From positions 496,001 through 560,000 of the forward strand of contig NZ_BPMV01000001.1 in the NCBI RefSeq assembly GCF_019656655.1: a DNA stretch of 64,000 bases, read 5' to 3'. The notes under the pieces were generated by a model, which saw nothing but the letters and a program-made list of their open reading frames with translations, was not told the origin of the DNA and made no database searches. The first letter of the stretch is position 1; each line of letters opens with the position of its first letter. Below are positions 8,213 through 17,245 of this stretch, piece by piece. A program made the position numbers and the translations under genes. The DNA comes from Tsukamurella sp. TY48 (lineage in GTDB: Bacteria; Actinomycetota; Actinomycetes; Mycobacteriales; Mycobacteriaceae).

Positions 8213-9817
8213 ATGACCATCACCACAGACACTCCCACCACAGCCACCGTCGGCGTCGACGCCGCACTTCCGGCGTCCCTGACCCCCGCGCTGCTGCGCC
8301 GGCTCGCCGGACGGGTGACCGCTACCACCGACGCGGACCGGTCCGCCACCACCGCGCCGTACACGGGCGAGCCCCTCGGCGACTTCCCCGTCTCGACCCC
8401 GGACGCAGTCGACTTCGCCTTCGACCGGGCCCGTCGGGCGCAGGCCGGGTGGGCTGCAACGCCCGCGGCCGAGCGGGCGAAGATCCTGCTGCGCTTTCAC
8501 GATCTGGTACTGAAGAACCAGGACACGGGGCTGGACCTCATGCAGGCCGAGAACGGCAAGACCCGCCGTGACGCCTTCTTCGAGATCGCCGATGCCGTGA
8601 TCGCTGCGCGCTACTACGCCCGCACCGGCCCGAAGCTTCTCGCCCCGGAGCGCCGGCGCGGGGCACTCCCGTTCCTCACCCACACGACGCAACTGCACCA
8701 CCCCAAGGGTGTCGTGGCCATCATCTCGCCGTGGAACTACCCTCTGTCGATGGCCGCCACCGACGCGATCGCCGCACTCATGGCGGGCAACGCTGTCGTG
8801 CAGAAGCCGGATACACAAACCGCCCTCACCGCACTGTGGGCCATGGACCTGATGTATCAGGCCGGCCTGCCGAAGGACGTGTGGCAGATGGTTATCGGCC
8901 GCGGCAGCTCCATCGGCGATGCCCTCATGCAGGGCGCCGACTACATGATGTTCACCGGTTCCACCGCCACCGGTCGACAGATCGCCCGCGATGCGGGCGA
9001 GCGCCTCATCGGCGCGTCGCTCGAGCTCGGCGGGAAGAACGCAATGCTCGTCCTCGACGACGCCGATATCGACCGCGCCGCCACCGGAGCCGTCGCCGCG
9101 GCGTTCCCGTCCGCGGGTCAGCTGTGCGTCTCGATCGAGCGCATGTACGTCGCGGAGTCGGTGCGCGATGAGTTCGTGGCGAAGTTCGTCGAGCGGACGC
9201 GAGCCCTGAATGTGGGGGCGGCGTTCGACTACCGCCCGGAGGTCGGAAGCCTCACCACGGCGAAGCAGTTGCGGACGGTGACGGCACACGTGGAGGACGC
9301 GGTCAGCAAGGGCGCGACCGTGTTGGCGGGCGGCCGCGCCCGCCCCGATATAGGCCCCCTGTTCTACGAGCCCACGATCCTGACCGGCGTCACGCCCGAG
9401 ATGACCCTCTACGCGCATGAGACCTTCGGACCGGTCGTCTCGATCTACCCGGTGGCCGACGACGAGGAGGCCGTGCGTCGGGCCAACGACACGGTGTACG
9501 GCCTGAACAGCAGCGTCTGGGGCTCGGACACCAAGCGCGCGCGGGAGGTGGCGGCGCGGCTGCATTCGGGAACGGTGAACATCAACGATGCCTTCGCCGC
9601 AGCCTGGGGCAGCATCGACTCCCCGATGGGCGGCATGGGCGATTCGGGCCTCGGACGGCGCCACGGGGTGGACGGGCTCCTGAAGTACACCGAGGCGCAG
9701 ACGATCGCCCACCAGGCCCGGCTCAACTTCTATCCGCCGGCGGGGATTCCGTGGCGGTTCTGGGCACCTGCACTCACCGCGGGACTGTCCGCCTGGAAGC
9801 GATTCGGGGCGCGGTGA
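8213..9817 (+). CDS. NAD(P)-dependent aldehyde dehydrogenase, succinic semialdehyde dehydrogenase type
   Basis: A 534-residue aldehyde dehydrogenase. The oxyanion Asn175 (SPWNY), the general base Glu271 (SLELGGKN) and the catalytic Cys305 (SAGQLCVSIER) are all present, so it should be active. The GQLC context and overall sequence resemble the GabD2-like succinate-semialdehyde dehydrogenases of actinobacteria; other semialdehydes are possible. It lies 11 bp after the decarboxylase-like gene and probably shares its promoter. A pathway that decarboxylates a keto acid and oxidises the resulting aldehyde is a reasonable inference, not shown by the sequence. Confidence 0.88.
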   Translation: MTITTDTPTTATVGVDAALPASLTPALLRRLAGRVTATTDADRSATTAPYTGEPLGDFPVSTPDAVDFAFDRARRAQAGWAATPAAERAKILLRFHDLVLKNQDTGLDLMQAENGKTRRDAFFEIADAVIAARYYARTGPKLLAPERRRGALPFLTHTTQLHHPKGVVAIISPWNYPLSMAATDAIAALMAGNAVVQKPDTQTALTALWAMDLMYQAGLPKDVWQMVIGRGSSIGDALMQGADYMMFTGSTATGRQIARDAGERLIGASLELGGKNAMLVLDDADIDRAATGAVAAAFPSAGQLCVSIERMYVAESVRDEFVAKFVERTRALNVGAAFDYRPEVGSLTTAKQLRTVTAHVEDAVSKGATVLAGGRARPDIGPLFYEPTILTGVTPEMTLYAHETFGPVVSIYPVADDEEAVRRANDTVYGLNSSVWGSDTKRAREVAARLHSGTVNINDAFAAAWGSIDSPMGGMGDSGLGRRHGVDGLLKYTEAQTIAHQARLNFYPPAGIPWRFWAPALTAGLSAWKRFGAR

Positions 9818-9859
9818 GCGCCTGAGCGAAGCGGCCGCGTGGGCCCAGCAGGACAGCGC

Positions 9860-9880
9860 GGGCGTTTCACTCCGACGCCC
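9860..9880 (+). terminator. Weak hairpin after the aldehyde dehydrogenase gene
   Basis: A 6-bp stem (GGGCGT 9860-9865, ACGCCC 9875-9880) with a 9-nt loop, 43 nt after the stop. There is no T-tract, so termination here is only suggested. Confidence 0.3.
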
Positions 9881-9888
9881 GAGCCCTT

Positions 9889-9910
9889 AAACAAGCATTG
9901 CTGCTTGTTT
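9889..9910. promoter_or_regulatory. 22-bp perfect inverted repeat, likely TetR operator
   Basis: Arms AAACAAGCA (9889-9897) and TGCTTGTTT (9902-9910) around TTGC form a perfect 9-bp palindrome directly before the first gene of the acyl-CoA operon. Its right arm overlaps a candidate -35 (TTGTTT, 9905-9910), followed after 17 nt by CAGAGT (9928-9933) and 6 nt later by the GTG start. The spacing suits a TetR dimer, and the last gene of the operon encodes a TetR protein. The T-run after the right arm could alternatively be read as an AT-rich terminator of the preceding operon. Confidence 0.65.
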
Positions 9911-9939
9911 TTTTCGCCGCCGAATGCCAGAGTGGGGCC

Positions 9940-10725
9940 GTGCCCACCTCAGCCCCCGTCTTCGACGCGCTCGAAGCCACCTCGAACGCGGTCGCCGAGA
10001 TCGCGGACTCGCTCCCGGACTGGTCGTTGCCCACCCCCGCGCAGGGCTGGACGGTGGCCCATCAGGTCGCCCACCTGGCGTGGACCGACGAGGTTTCCCT
10101 CGTCGCCGCGACCGATCCCGACGGCTTCACCGCAATCCTGCAGGAGGCGATGCAGGACCCGATGGGATTCGTCGACGCCGGCGCCGAGGAGCTGGCCGCC
10201 GATCCGGACCTGCGCGCCCGCTGGGACCGGAGCAGGGTCGCCCTCGCCCAGGCGCTGCGCGCCGCCGATCCCGGCACCCCGCTCCCCTGGTTCGGCCCGC
10301 CGATGCGGCCGGCCACCATGGCGAACGCCCGACTCATGGAGACCTGGGCGCACGGCCTCGACATCGCCGACGCGGCGGGCATCGCCTTCGACGTTCCGGC
10401 CGCCCTGCCGCATGTGGCCAAGATCGCCTACAAGACCCGCGATTTCGCCTACACGGTGAACGGCGAGACACCGCCCGCCGAGCCCTTCGACGTGGTGCTC
10501 ACCGCGCCCGACGGCGAGGTGATCTCCTTCGGCCCGGGCGACGCCACCCAGCGCGTGACCGGCTCGCTCGTCGACTTCTGCCGCCTCGCCACCCAGCGTG
10601 TGAACGTGGCCGACACCGACCTCGTGGCCACCGGCGACGATGCCACCCACTGGCTGACCATCGCACAATGTTTCGCCGGCGCACCCGGCAGCGGCCGTGC
10701 GCCGCAGGAGGAATCGTCGAAGTGA
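9940..10725 (+). CDS. TIGR03084-like metal-binding protein (mycothiol-dependent maleylpyruvate isomerase / DinB fold)
   Basis: A 261-residue protein of the maleylpyruvate isomerase N-terminal/DinB-like family, recognised by the early WTVAHQVAHLAW motif (His41, His45) and by ETWAHGLDIADA (Glu134, His138, Asp141). These residues match the expected divalent-metal site. The GTG start at 9940 begins six nt after a possible -10 box, so the message may be leaderless; the frame upstream to 9898 would start inside the operator palindrome. It is the first gene of a long catabolic operon and overlaps the next gene in a GTGA arrangement. A thiol-dependent isomerase or transferase role is inferred from the family only. 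Confidence 0.82.
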   Translation: MPTSAPVFDALEATSNAVAEIADSLPDWSLPTPAQGWTVAHQVAHLAWTDEVSLVAATDPDGFTAILQEAMQDPMGFVDAGAEELAADPDLRARWDRSRVALAQALRAADPGTPLPWFGPPMRPATMANARLMETWAHGLDIADAAGIAFDVPAALPHVAKIAYKTRDFAYTVNGETPPAEPFDVVLTAPDGEVISFGPGDATQRVTGSLVDFCRLATQRVNVADTDLVATGDDATHWLTIAQCFAGAPGSGRAPQEESSK

Positions 10726-12461
10726 CCGAGAACCGCAGCATCCGCATCGCGAACATATCCGGCTTCTACGGTGATCGCGCGGCCGCCCTCGGCGAGATCC
10801 TCGACGGGCCGCGGGTGGACTACATCACCGGCGACTACCTGGCCGAGCTCACCATGTTGATCCTGGGCCGCGACCGGCTCCGGGACGCCGACCTCGGCTA
10901 CGCGAAGACCTTCCTGCGCCACCTCACCCCGCACCTGAACACCCTCGCGGACCGCGGCACCAAGGTGGTCGTCAATGCGGGCGGCCTCAACCCGCAGGGC
11001 CTCGCGGCCGCGGTGCAGAAGGAGATCGAGAACACCGACGGCCGGGGCCGGAGCCTCCGGGTGGGCTGGGTCGACGGTGACGATCTGCTCGCGCGGGCAG
11101 GCGATCTGGGCGTCCCGAACGCCGTGACCGCCAACGCCTACCTCGGCGCGTTCGGCATCGCCGACTGCCTCACCGCCGGAGCCGACATCGTGATCACCGG
11201 CCGCGTCACGGACGCCTCGGTGATCCTCGGCCCGGCCATCGCCGAGTTCGGCTGGCAGCGCACCGACTTCGACGCGCTCGCCGGCGCCGTCGCCGCCGGG
11301 CACATCATCGAATGCGGCACCCAGGCCACCGGCGGCAACTACGCCTTCTTCGACCGGCATCCGATCGAGAAGCTGCTGCACCCGGGCTTCCCCATCGCCG
11401 AGATCGCGGCCGACGGTTCCTTCGTCATCACCAAGCAACCGGGCACCGGCGGCGTGGTCGAGGTGGGGACCGTCACCGCGCAGTTGCTCTACGAGGTCAC
11501 GGGGCAGCGGTACGCCAATCCCGATGTCACCCTGCGGCTCGACTCGATGTCGCTCGCCCAGGACGGCGACGATCGCGTGGCGGTGACGGGCGTGCGCGGC
11601 GAGGCGCCGCCCACCACCACCAAGGTGGCCACCACCACACTCGGCGGGTTCCGCAACGAGATCGCCTTCCTGCTCACCGGCCTCGACATCGAGCGCAAGG
11701 CCGCCCTCCTGGAGGCCCAGCTGCGGGCCGCGCTGGATCCGGCACCGTCGGACCTGCAGTTCCGGCTGGCCCGCACCGACCATCCCAATGCCGATACCGA
11801 GGCCGCCGCATCGGCGACCCTGACCGCCGTCGCCTGGGATTCGGACCCGAACCGGGTGGGCCGCGCCTTCAGTTCCGCCGCCGTGGAACTCGCACTCGCC
11901 ACCTACCCCGGCGCCTCGCCGATGGCACCCCCCGGCAAGGGCGGGCCCTACGGCGTCTACCAGGCCGTGTACGTGCCCAACGCCGACGTGCCGCACCGCG
12001 CGCACCGCCCGGACGGCACCGTCGTCGACATCGCGCCCCCGACGGTGACGCAGGAACTTCCGGCCGATCCCTCACAGCCGGGTACGCCGGCGCCCGCGCA
12101 GGGCGCGACCGCCTCCGTGCCGTTGGGCGCCCTGTTCGGCGCGCGCAGCGGCGATAAGGGCGGCAGCGCCAACATCGGCGTGTGGGCGGAGACCGATGAG
12201 GCCTACGCCTGGCTCCGCACGAACCTCACCGAGGCCCTGCTGCGCGCACTGCTCCCGGAGACCGCGAACCTCCCCGTTCGCCGGTACGAACTGCCGAACC
12301 TGCGTGCGGTGAACTTCGTCATCGAGGACCTCCTGGGCAAGGGCGTCGCGCACGGCTACCGTTTCGATCCGCAGGCGAAGGGCCTGGGCGAATGGCTGCG
12401 CGCCCGCACCGTCGACCTGCCCACCGCACTGCTGCCCGCCCAGCCCGAGGAGAACGCATGA
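10722..12461 (+). CDS. AtuA-like acyclic terpene utilization family protein (DUF1446)
   Basis: A 579-residue protein of the DUF1446/AtuA family. The N-terminal domain begins with ANISGFYGDR and has Gly-rich loops (VNAGGLNPQG, ITGRVTDASV). The C-terminal ~110 residues carry a second conserved unit (LFGARSGDKGGSANIGVWAE) found in the small AtuA-associated domain, so this is the fused form. AtuA is linked to acyclic terpene and leucine-type catabolism in Pseudomonas, but its reaction is not established. The GTG start overlaps the preceding stop and has AGGAGGAA upstream. Its stop overlaps the next ATG. Confidence 0.85.
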   Translation: MTENRSIRIANISGFYGDRAAALGEILDGPRVDYITGDYLAELTMLILGRDRLRDADLGYAKTFLRHLTPHLNTLADRGTKVVVNAGGLNPQGLAAAVQKEIENTDGRGRSLRVGWVDGDDLLARAGDLGVPNAVTANAYLGAFGIADCLTAGADIVITGRVTDASVILGPAIAEFGWQRTDFDALAGAVAAGHIIECGTQATGGNYAFFDRHPIEKLLHPGFPIAEIAADGSFVITKQPGTGGVVEVGTVTAQLLYEVTGQRYANPDVTLRLDSMSLAQDGDDRVAVTGVRGEAPPTTTKVATTTLGGFRNEIAFLLTGLDIERKAALLEAQLRAALDPAPSDLQFRLARTDHPNADTEAAASATLTAVAWDSDPNRVGRAFSSAAVELALATYPGASPMAPPGKGGPYGVYQAVYVPNADVPHRAHRPDGTVVDIAPPTVTQELPADPSQPGTPAPAQGATASVPLGALFGARSGDKGGSANIGVWAETDEAYAWLRTNLTEALLRALLPETANLPVRRYELPNLRAVNFVIEDLLGKGVAHGYRFDPQAKGLGEWLRARTVDLPTALLPAQPEENA

Positions 12462-13633
12462 CCATCACCGCCTGGGACACCGAGGAGCGCCGCGCGCTGC
12501 ACGAGACCGTGGTCGCCTTCACCGAGCGGGAGATCCTGCCGCATCTCGATCAGTGGGAGGCCGAGGGCCTGCTCCCCCGCGATCTGCACCGCAAGGCGGG
12601 CGACCTCGGCCTGCTCGGCGTCTCCTTCCCCGAATCGGTGGGCGGCGGGGGCGGCGATCCCCGCGACGCGCTCGTGGTGTGCGAGGCGATGCACGAGGCG
12701 GGCGGCTCCGGCGGCCTGTTCGCATCCCTGTTCACCTGCGGGATCTCGGTGCCGCACATCATCCTCGCGGGCACCGATGAGCAGAAGGCGCAGTGGGTCG
12801 CACCGGTGCTCGCGGGCGAGAAGATCAGCTCGCTGGGCATCACCGAACCCAGCGGCGGCTCGGATGTCGGGCACTTGAAGACCACCGCGCGCAAGGACGG
12901 CGACAGCTACATCGTCAACGGCGCCAAGACCTTCATCACCTCCGGCATCCGCGCCGATTGGGTGGTCACGGCGGTCCGCACCGGAGGCGAGGGCGCCTCC
13001 GGCATCAGCCTGCTGGTGATCCCCAAGGGGCTGCCGGGCTTCGAGGTGAGCGCACCGCTGAAGAAGATGGGCTGGCACGCCTCCGACACCGCCGAACTCT
13101 CGTTCACCGACGTCCGCGTTCCGGCGGAGAACCTGATCGGCCCGGAGGGCAGCGGCTTCCTGCTGATCGGCGCCGCCTTCGTCACCGAGCGCCTGGCCCT
13201 CGCCGTGCAGGGGTACTCGCATGCGCAGCGCTGCCTGGACCTGACGCTCGACTGGGTGCGCCAGCGGGAGACCTTCGGCCAGCCCCTGATCAAACGTCAG
13301 GCCGTGCAGAACACCGTGACCGAGATGCGGCGCAGGATCGAGGTCGCCCGCGTGTACAGCCGGCACGTGGCCGACCAGTACACCGTCGCCCTCGAGACCG
13401 GCGGTCCCGCGGCCGCGGCCGAGCTGGTGCCGCAGGCCTGCTTCGCGAAGAACACCGCGGTCGAATGCGCCGAATGGGTCGCGAACGAGGCGGTCCAACT
13501 GTTCGGTGGCCACGGGTACATGTCCGAGTACGAGGTATCGCGGCACTACCGTGATGTGCGCATCCTCGGCATCGGCGGCGGCACCAACCAGATCCTCACC
13601 ACGCTCGCGGCCAATCGCCTCGGCTACAAGTGA
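12458..13633 (+). CDS. Acyl-CoA dehydrogenase (FadE13-like)
   Basis: A 391-residue FAD-dependent acyl-CoA dehydrogenase. The flavin-binding signature GITEPSGGSDVG, the beta-domain motif NGAKTFITSG and the C-terminal signature FGGHGYMSEYEVSRHYRD are all intact. ATG 12458 overlaps the preceding stop (ATGA), so translation is coupled. By position before the accD/accA pair it corresponds to fadE13 of mycobacteria (from memory). A short-chain or branched acyl-CoA such as isovaleryl- or citronellyl-like CoA is possible; the chain-length preference cannot be read from the sequence. Confidence 0.9.
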   Translation: MTITAWDTEERRALHETVVAFTEREILPHLDQWEAEGLLPRDLHRKAGDLGLLGVSFPESVGGGGGDPRDALVVCEAMHEAGGSGGLFASLFTCGISVPHIILAGTDEQKAQWVAPVLAGEKISSLGITEPSGGSDVGHLKTTARKDGDSYIVNGAKTFITSGIRADWVVTAVRTGGEGASGISLLVIPKGLPGFEVSAPLKKMGWHASDTAELSFTDVRVPAENLIGPEGSGFLLIGAAFVTERLALAVQGYSHAQRCLDLTLDWVRQRETFGQPLIKRQAVQNTVTEMRRRIEVARVYSRHVADQYTVALETGGPAAAAELVPQACFAKNTAVECAEWVANEAVQLFGGHGYMSEYEVSRHYRDVRILGIGGGTNQILTTLAANRLGYK

Positions 13634-13673
13634 TCCCCCACTCCGGAACCCACGAAGGCAAAGGAACACGACC

Positions 13674-15263
13674 ATGACGGTGCTCCGCAGCACCCCCTCA
13701 CCCGACGCGCCCGCGTACCGCGAGGCGATGATCGGCAAGCTCGGCGATCTCACCGCCGAGTTCGACAAGGCCCTCGCCGGCGGCGGCGAGAAGTACGTGG
13801 CGCGGCATCGGGGACGCGGCAAGCTGACCGCGCGGGAGCGGATCGACAGCGTGCTCGACCCCGCATCCCCGTTTCTGGAACTGATGCCGCTGGCAGCCTG
13901 GGGCAGTGACTTCCAGGTGGGTGCCTCCCTCGTCGGCGGCATCGGTGTCGTGGAGGGCGTCGAGGTGATGGTGGTGGCGAACGACCCCACCGTCAAGGGC
14001 GGCACCTCGAACCCGTGGACGCTGCGCAAATCGCTGCGCCTCAACGACATCGCTCGGGAGAACCGGCTTCCGGTGCTCTCCCTGGTGGAATCCGGCGGCG
14101 CCGACCTCCCCACGCAGAAGGAGGTCTTCGTCCCCGGCGGCGCGATGTTCCGCAACCTCACGCAGCTGTCGAAGGCCGGAATCCCCACCATCTCCGTGGT
14201 GTACGGAAACTCGACCGCGGGCGGCGCCTACATCCCCGGCATGAGTGATCACGTGGTGATGATCAAGGAGCGCTCCAAGGTCTTCCTCGCCGGACCTCCC
14301 CTGGTCAAGGCCGCGACCGGCGAGATCTCCGACGACGAGACTCTCGGCGGCGCCGAGATGCACTCGCGCACCTCCGGTCTCGGCGACTACCTTGCGAACG
14401 ACGAGCTGGACGCCGCGCGGATCGCGCGCTCCATCGTCAAACGACTGAACTGGCGCAAGCAGGGGCCGGTGCCGGCAGCCACCGTCCTGCCCCCGCGGTA
14501 CGACGCCGAGGGCCTGCTCGACATCGTGCCCGACGATCTGAAGATCCCCTTCGATCCCCGCGAGATCATCGCGCACATCGTGGACGATTCGGACTACGAC
14601 GAGTTCAAGCCGCTCTACGGCGGCTCGCTGACCACCGGCTGGGCGAACCTGCACGGCTACCCCATCGGCATCCTCGCCAACGCCCGCGGCGTGCTGTTCT
14701 CCGAGGAGGCGCAGAAGGCCACGCAGTTCATCCAGTTGGCCAACCGTTACAACACGCCGTTGCTGTTCATCCACAACACCACCGGCTACATGGTGGGCGC
14801 GGAGTACGAGCGCGGCGGCATGATCAAACACGGCTCGATGATGATCAACGCCGTCTCCAACTCCGAGGTGCCGCACCTCTCGCTGATCGCGGGCGCCTCG
14901 TACGGCGCCGGCCACTACGGCATGGCGGGCCGCGCCTTCGACCCGCGGTTCGTGTTCACCTGGCCCAGCGCGCGGTCGGCGGTGATGGGCGCCAAGCAGC
15001 TCGCCGATGTGGTCACCGAGGTGGCCGCCGCCTCCGCCGCCTCCCGCGGCCAGGCGATGGACCCCGCCTTCGTCGACGGCATGCGCACCGCCATCGAGAC
15101 GCAGATCGACAAGGAGTCACTGCCCGCCTTCATGTCGGGAATGCTCTACGACGACGGCATCATCGACCCGCGCGACACCCGCACCGTGCTCGGCATGGCC
15201 CTCTCGGCCATCCACAACGGCCCCGTCCACGGCACCGACGCCTTCGGCGTCTTCCGGATGTAA
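13674..15263 (+). CDS. accD2: Acyl-CoA carboxylase carboxyltransferase (beta) subunit
   Basis: A 529-residue carboxyltransferase of the propionyl/methylcrotonyl-CoA carboxylase type. Both crotonase-like halves are visible, with Gly-rich oxyanion loops (YGNSTAGGAYIPGM in the N-half, AGASYGAGHYGMAGRAFDPRF in the C-half). It transfers carboxyl from carboxybiotin to an acyl-CoA and works with the biotin subunit encoded 9 bp downstream. Gene order with two fadE genes and an echA matches mycobacterial accD2. Methylcrotonyl-CoA or geranyl-CoA-like substrates fit the AtuA neighbour, but this is inference. The start has AAAGGA upstream. Confidence 0.9.
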   Translation: MTVLRSTPSPDAPAYREAMIGKLGDLTAEFDKALAGGGEKYVARHRGRGKLTARERIDSVLDPASPFLELMPLAAWGSDFQVGASLVGGIGVVEGVEVMVVANDPTVKGGTSNPWTLRKSLRLNDIARENRLPVLSLVESGGADLPTQKEVFVPGGAMFRNLTQLSKAGIPTISVVYGNSTAGGAYIPGMSDHVVMIKERSKVFLAGPPLVKAATGEISDDETLGGAEMHSRTSGLGDYLANDELDAARIARSIVKRLNWRKQGPVPAATVLPPRYDAEGLLDIVPDDLKIPFDPREIIAHIVDDSDYDEFKPLYGGSLTTGWANLHGYPIGILANARGVLFSEEAQKATQFIQLANRYNTPLLFIHNTTGYMVGAEYERGGMIKHGSMMINAVSNSEVPHLSLIAGASYGAGHYGMAGRAFDPRFVFTWPSARSAVMGAKQLADVVTEVAAASAASRGQAMDPAFVDGMRTAIETQIDKESLPAFMSGMLYDDGIIDPRDTRTVLGMALSAIHNGPVHGTDAFGVFRM

Positions 15264-15272
15264 GGAACAGAC

Positions 15273-17243
15273 GTGACCGACTCTGCATCGACCCCCTTCG
15301 ATTCCGTCCTCGTCGCGAACCGCGGCGAGATCGCCCGGCGCGTGATCGCCGCGGCCCACGCCCGCGGCCTGCGCGCCGTGGCGGTGTTCTCCGACCCCGA
15401 CGCGAACGCCCCGCACGTCGCCGAGGCCGACGACGCGGTGCGGCTGCCCGGCGAGAGCCCCGCCGACACCTATCTGCAGGGCGAGAAGATCATCGCCGCA
15501 GCCAAGGCCACCGGCGCCCAGGCCATCCACCCCGGCTACGGCTTCCTCTCCGAGAACGCCGATTTCGCCGCCGCCGTGCAGGCCGCCGGCATCGTCTGGA
15601 TCGGGCCGTCCCCCGAGGCCATCACCGCGATGGGCTCGAAGGTCGCCGCGAAGGCGCGCCTCGCCGAGGCCGGCGTCCCGATGCTCACCAACCTCACCCC
15701 GGACCAGGTCTCCGACAGCGACTTCCCCGTGCTGGTGAAGGCCTCCGCGGGCGGCGGCGGCCGCGGCATGCGCGTGGTCCGCACCCGCGCCGAGCTCCAG
15801 GACAACCTGGACGCCGCCGAGCGCGAGGCGAAGTCCGCATTCGGTGACGGCACCGTCTTCTGCGAGCGCTACCTCGAACGCGGACGGCACATCGAGGTCC
15901 AGGTGATGGCCGACTCCCAGGGCACCGTGTGGGCCGTGGGCGAGCGCGAGTGCTCCATCCAGCGCCGGCACCAGAAGGTCCTGGAGGAGGCACCGTCGCC
16001 GCTCGTGGAGCGGCATCCGGCCATGCGCACCGCCCTGTACGAGGCGGCCGCCAACGCGGCCAAGGCCATCGGCTACACCGGCGCCGGCACCGTGGAGTTC
16101 CTCGCCACCGACGCGGGCGAGTTCTTCTTCCTGGAGGTGAACACCCGACTCCAGGTGGAGCACCCGGTCACCGAGGCCACCACCGGCCTCGACCTGGTGG
16201 GGCTGCAGTTCGACGTGGCGGCGGGGCTGCCGCTGCCCTCGCCGGAGCCTCCCGCGACGCGTGGCTGGGCCATCGAGGCCCGGCTGTACGCCGAGGATCC
16301 CGCGAACGATTGGCGGCCCGCCGCCGGCACCGTCCGCAAGTTCGAGGTCCCCGGTGTGGTCAGCGAGTTCGCCGGCCCGGATCGCCCGGGCATCCGGCTC
16401 GACAGCGCGCTGTGGCCCACCGACAGCGTGGTCGAGGTGTTCTACGATCCGATGCTCGCCAAGGTGATCGGCTACGCCCCCACCCGGGCGCAGGCGCTCG
16501 CCATCACCGAGGCGGCGCTGCGCAAGGCCACGATCCACGGCCTCACCACCAACCGCGATCTGCTGGTGCGCATCCTGGCCGACGCCGACTTCAAGGCGGG
16601 CGATTTCGCCACCGACTTCCTCACCGGTGACCGCCTCGATCGGCTCGCTGCGCCCCTGCTCGACGACGACGATCTCGCGGTGGCGGCGGACGCCGCCGGA
16701 GCCGTGCTCGATCGCCGGGCCGCGGCCGCGAGCCCGCTGCCGCACGTGGCGCCCGGCTGGCGCAACGTGGGTGCCCGCACGCTGGTCCCCGAGTTCGAGG
16801 ACGCCGCCGAGAAGCGGTTCACCGCCGACTCCGGCGCCGTCGCGACCGTGAGCGACGACGGTTCCACGGCCACGGTGGCCGTGGAACGCGACGGTGTACG
16901 GCGCACCGTCGTGGTGACCGCCTACCCCGGCGATAGGACCGTGGTCGAGATCGATTCCGCCCGTGGCGGTGCCACGCTCGCCCTGATCGACCCGCTGCCC
17001 TCGGGTGAGGCGGCCGCGGCGGCGGGATCGCTGCTGGCGCCGATGCCCGGCGTGATCACCCGCATCGGCGCGGCGGTGGGCGACACCGTGACCGCCGGGC
17101 AGCCGGTGCTGTGGATGGAGGCCATGAAGATGGAACACGCCATCAGCGCCCCCGCAGAAGGAGTCCTCACCACGATCGCGGTCGAGGTGGGCCAGAACAT
17201 CGACGCCGGCGCAGTGGTCGCCGTGCTGGAGGAGCAGGAGTAG
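15273..17243 (+). CDS. accA2: Acyl-CoA carboxylase biotin carboxylase/BCCP (alpha) subunit
   Basis: A 656-residue biotin-dependent carboxylase alpha chain. The biotin carboxylase domain fills the first ~450 residues (GFLSENADFA, ASAGGGGRGMRVV ATP-grasp loop, RECSIQRRHQK). A linker follows, and the C-terminal biotinyl domain has EAMKMEH with Lys619 as the biotinylation site. It carboxylates its own biotin with bicarbonate and ATP and supplies the AccD partner encoded just upstream. The GTG start has AAGGA upstream. The next gene begins 2 bp after its stop, so the operon is continuous. Confidence 0.92.
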   Translation: MTDSASTPFDSVLVANRGEIARRVIAAAHARGLRAVAVFSDPDANAPHVAEADDAVRLPGESPADTYLQGEKIIAAAKATGAQAIHPGYGFLSENADFAAAVQAAGIVWIGPSPEAITAMGSKVAAKARLAEAGVPMLTNLTPDQVSDSDFPVLVKASAGGGGRGMRVVRTRAELQDNLDAAEREAKSAFGDGTVFCERYLERGRHIEVQVMADSQGTVWAVGERECSIQRRHQKVLEEAPSPLVERHPAMRTALYEAAANAAKAIGYTGAGTVEFLATDAGEFFFLEVNTRLQVEHPVTEATTGLDLVGLQFDVAAGLPLPSPEPPATRGWAIEARLYAEDPANDWRPAAGTVRKFEVPGVVSEFAGPDRPGIRLDSALWPTDSVVEVFYDPMLAKVIGYAPTRAQALAITEAALRKATIHGLTTNRDLLVRILADADFKAGDFATDFLTGDRLDRLAAPLLDDDDLAVAADAAGAVLDRRAAAASPLPHVAPGWRNVGARTLVPEFEDAAEKRFTADSGAVATVSDDGSTATVAVERDGVRRTVVVTAYPGDRTVVEIDSARGGATLALIDPLPSGEAAAAAGSLLAPMPGVITRIGAAVGDTVTAGQPVLWMEAMKMEHAISAPAEGVLTTIAVEVGQNIDAGAVVAVLEEQE

Positions 17244-17245
17244 CC

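Noticed and set aside
9889-9915. Palindrome plus T-run read as an intrinsic terminator of the aldehyde dehydrogenase operon
   Set aside because: The stem is AT-rich, it overlaps a plausible -35, and it lies 30 nt before a gene start, so an operator is the better reading; termination is not excluded.
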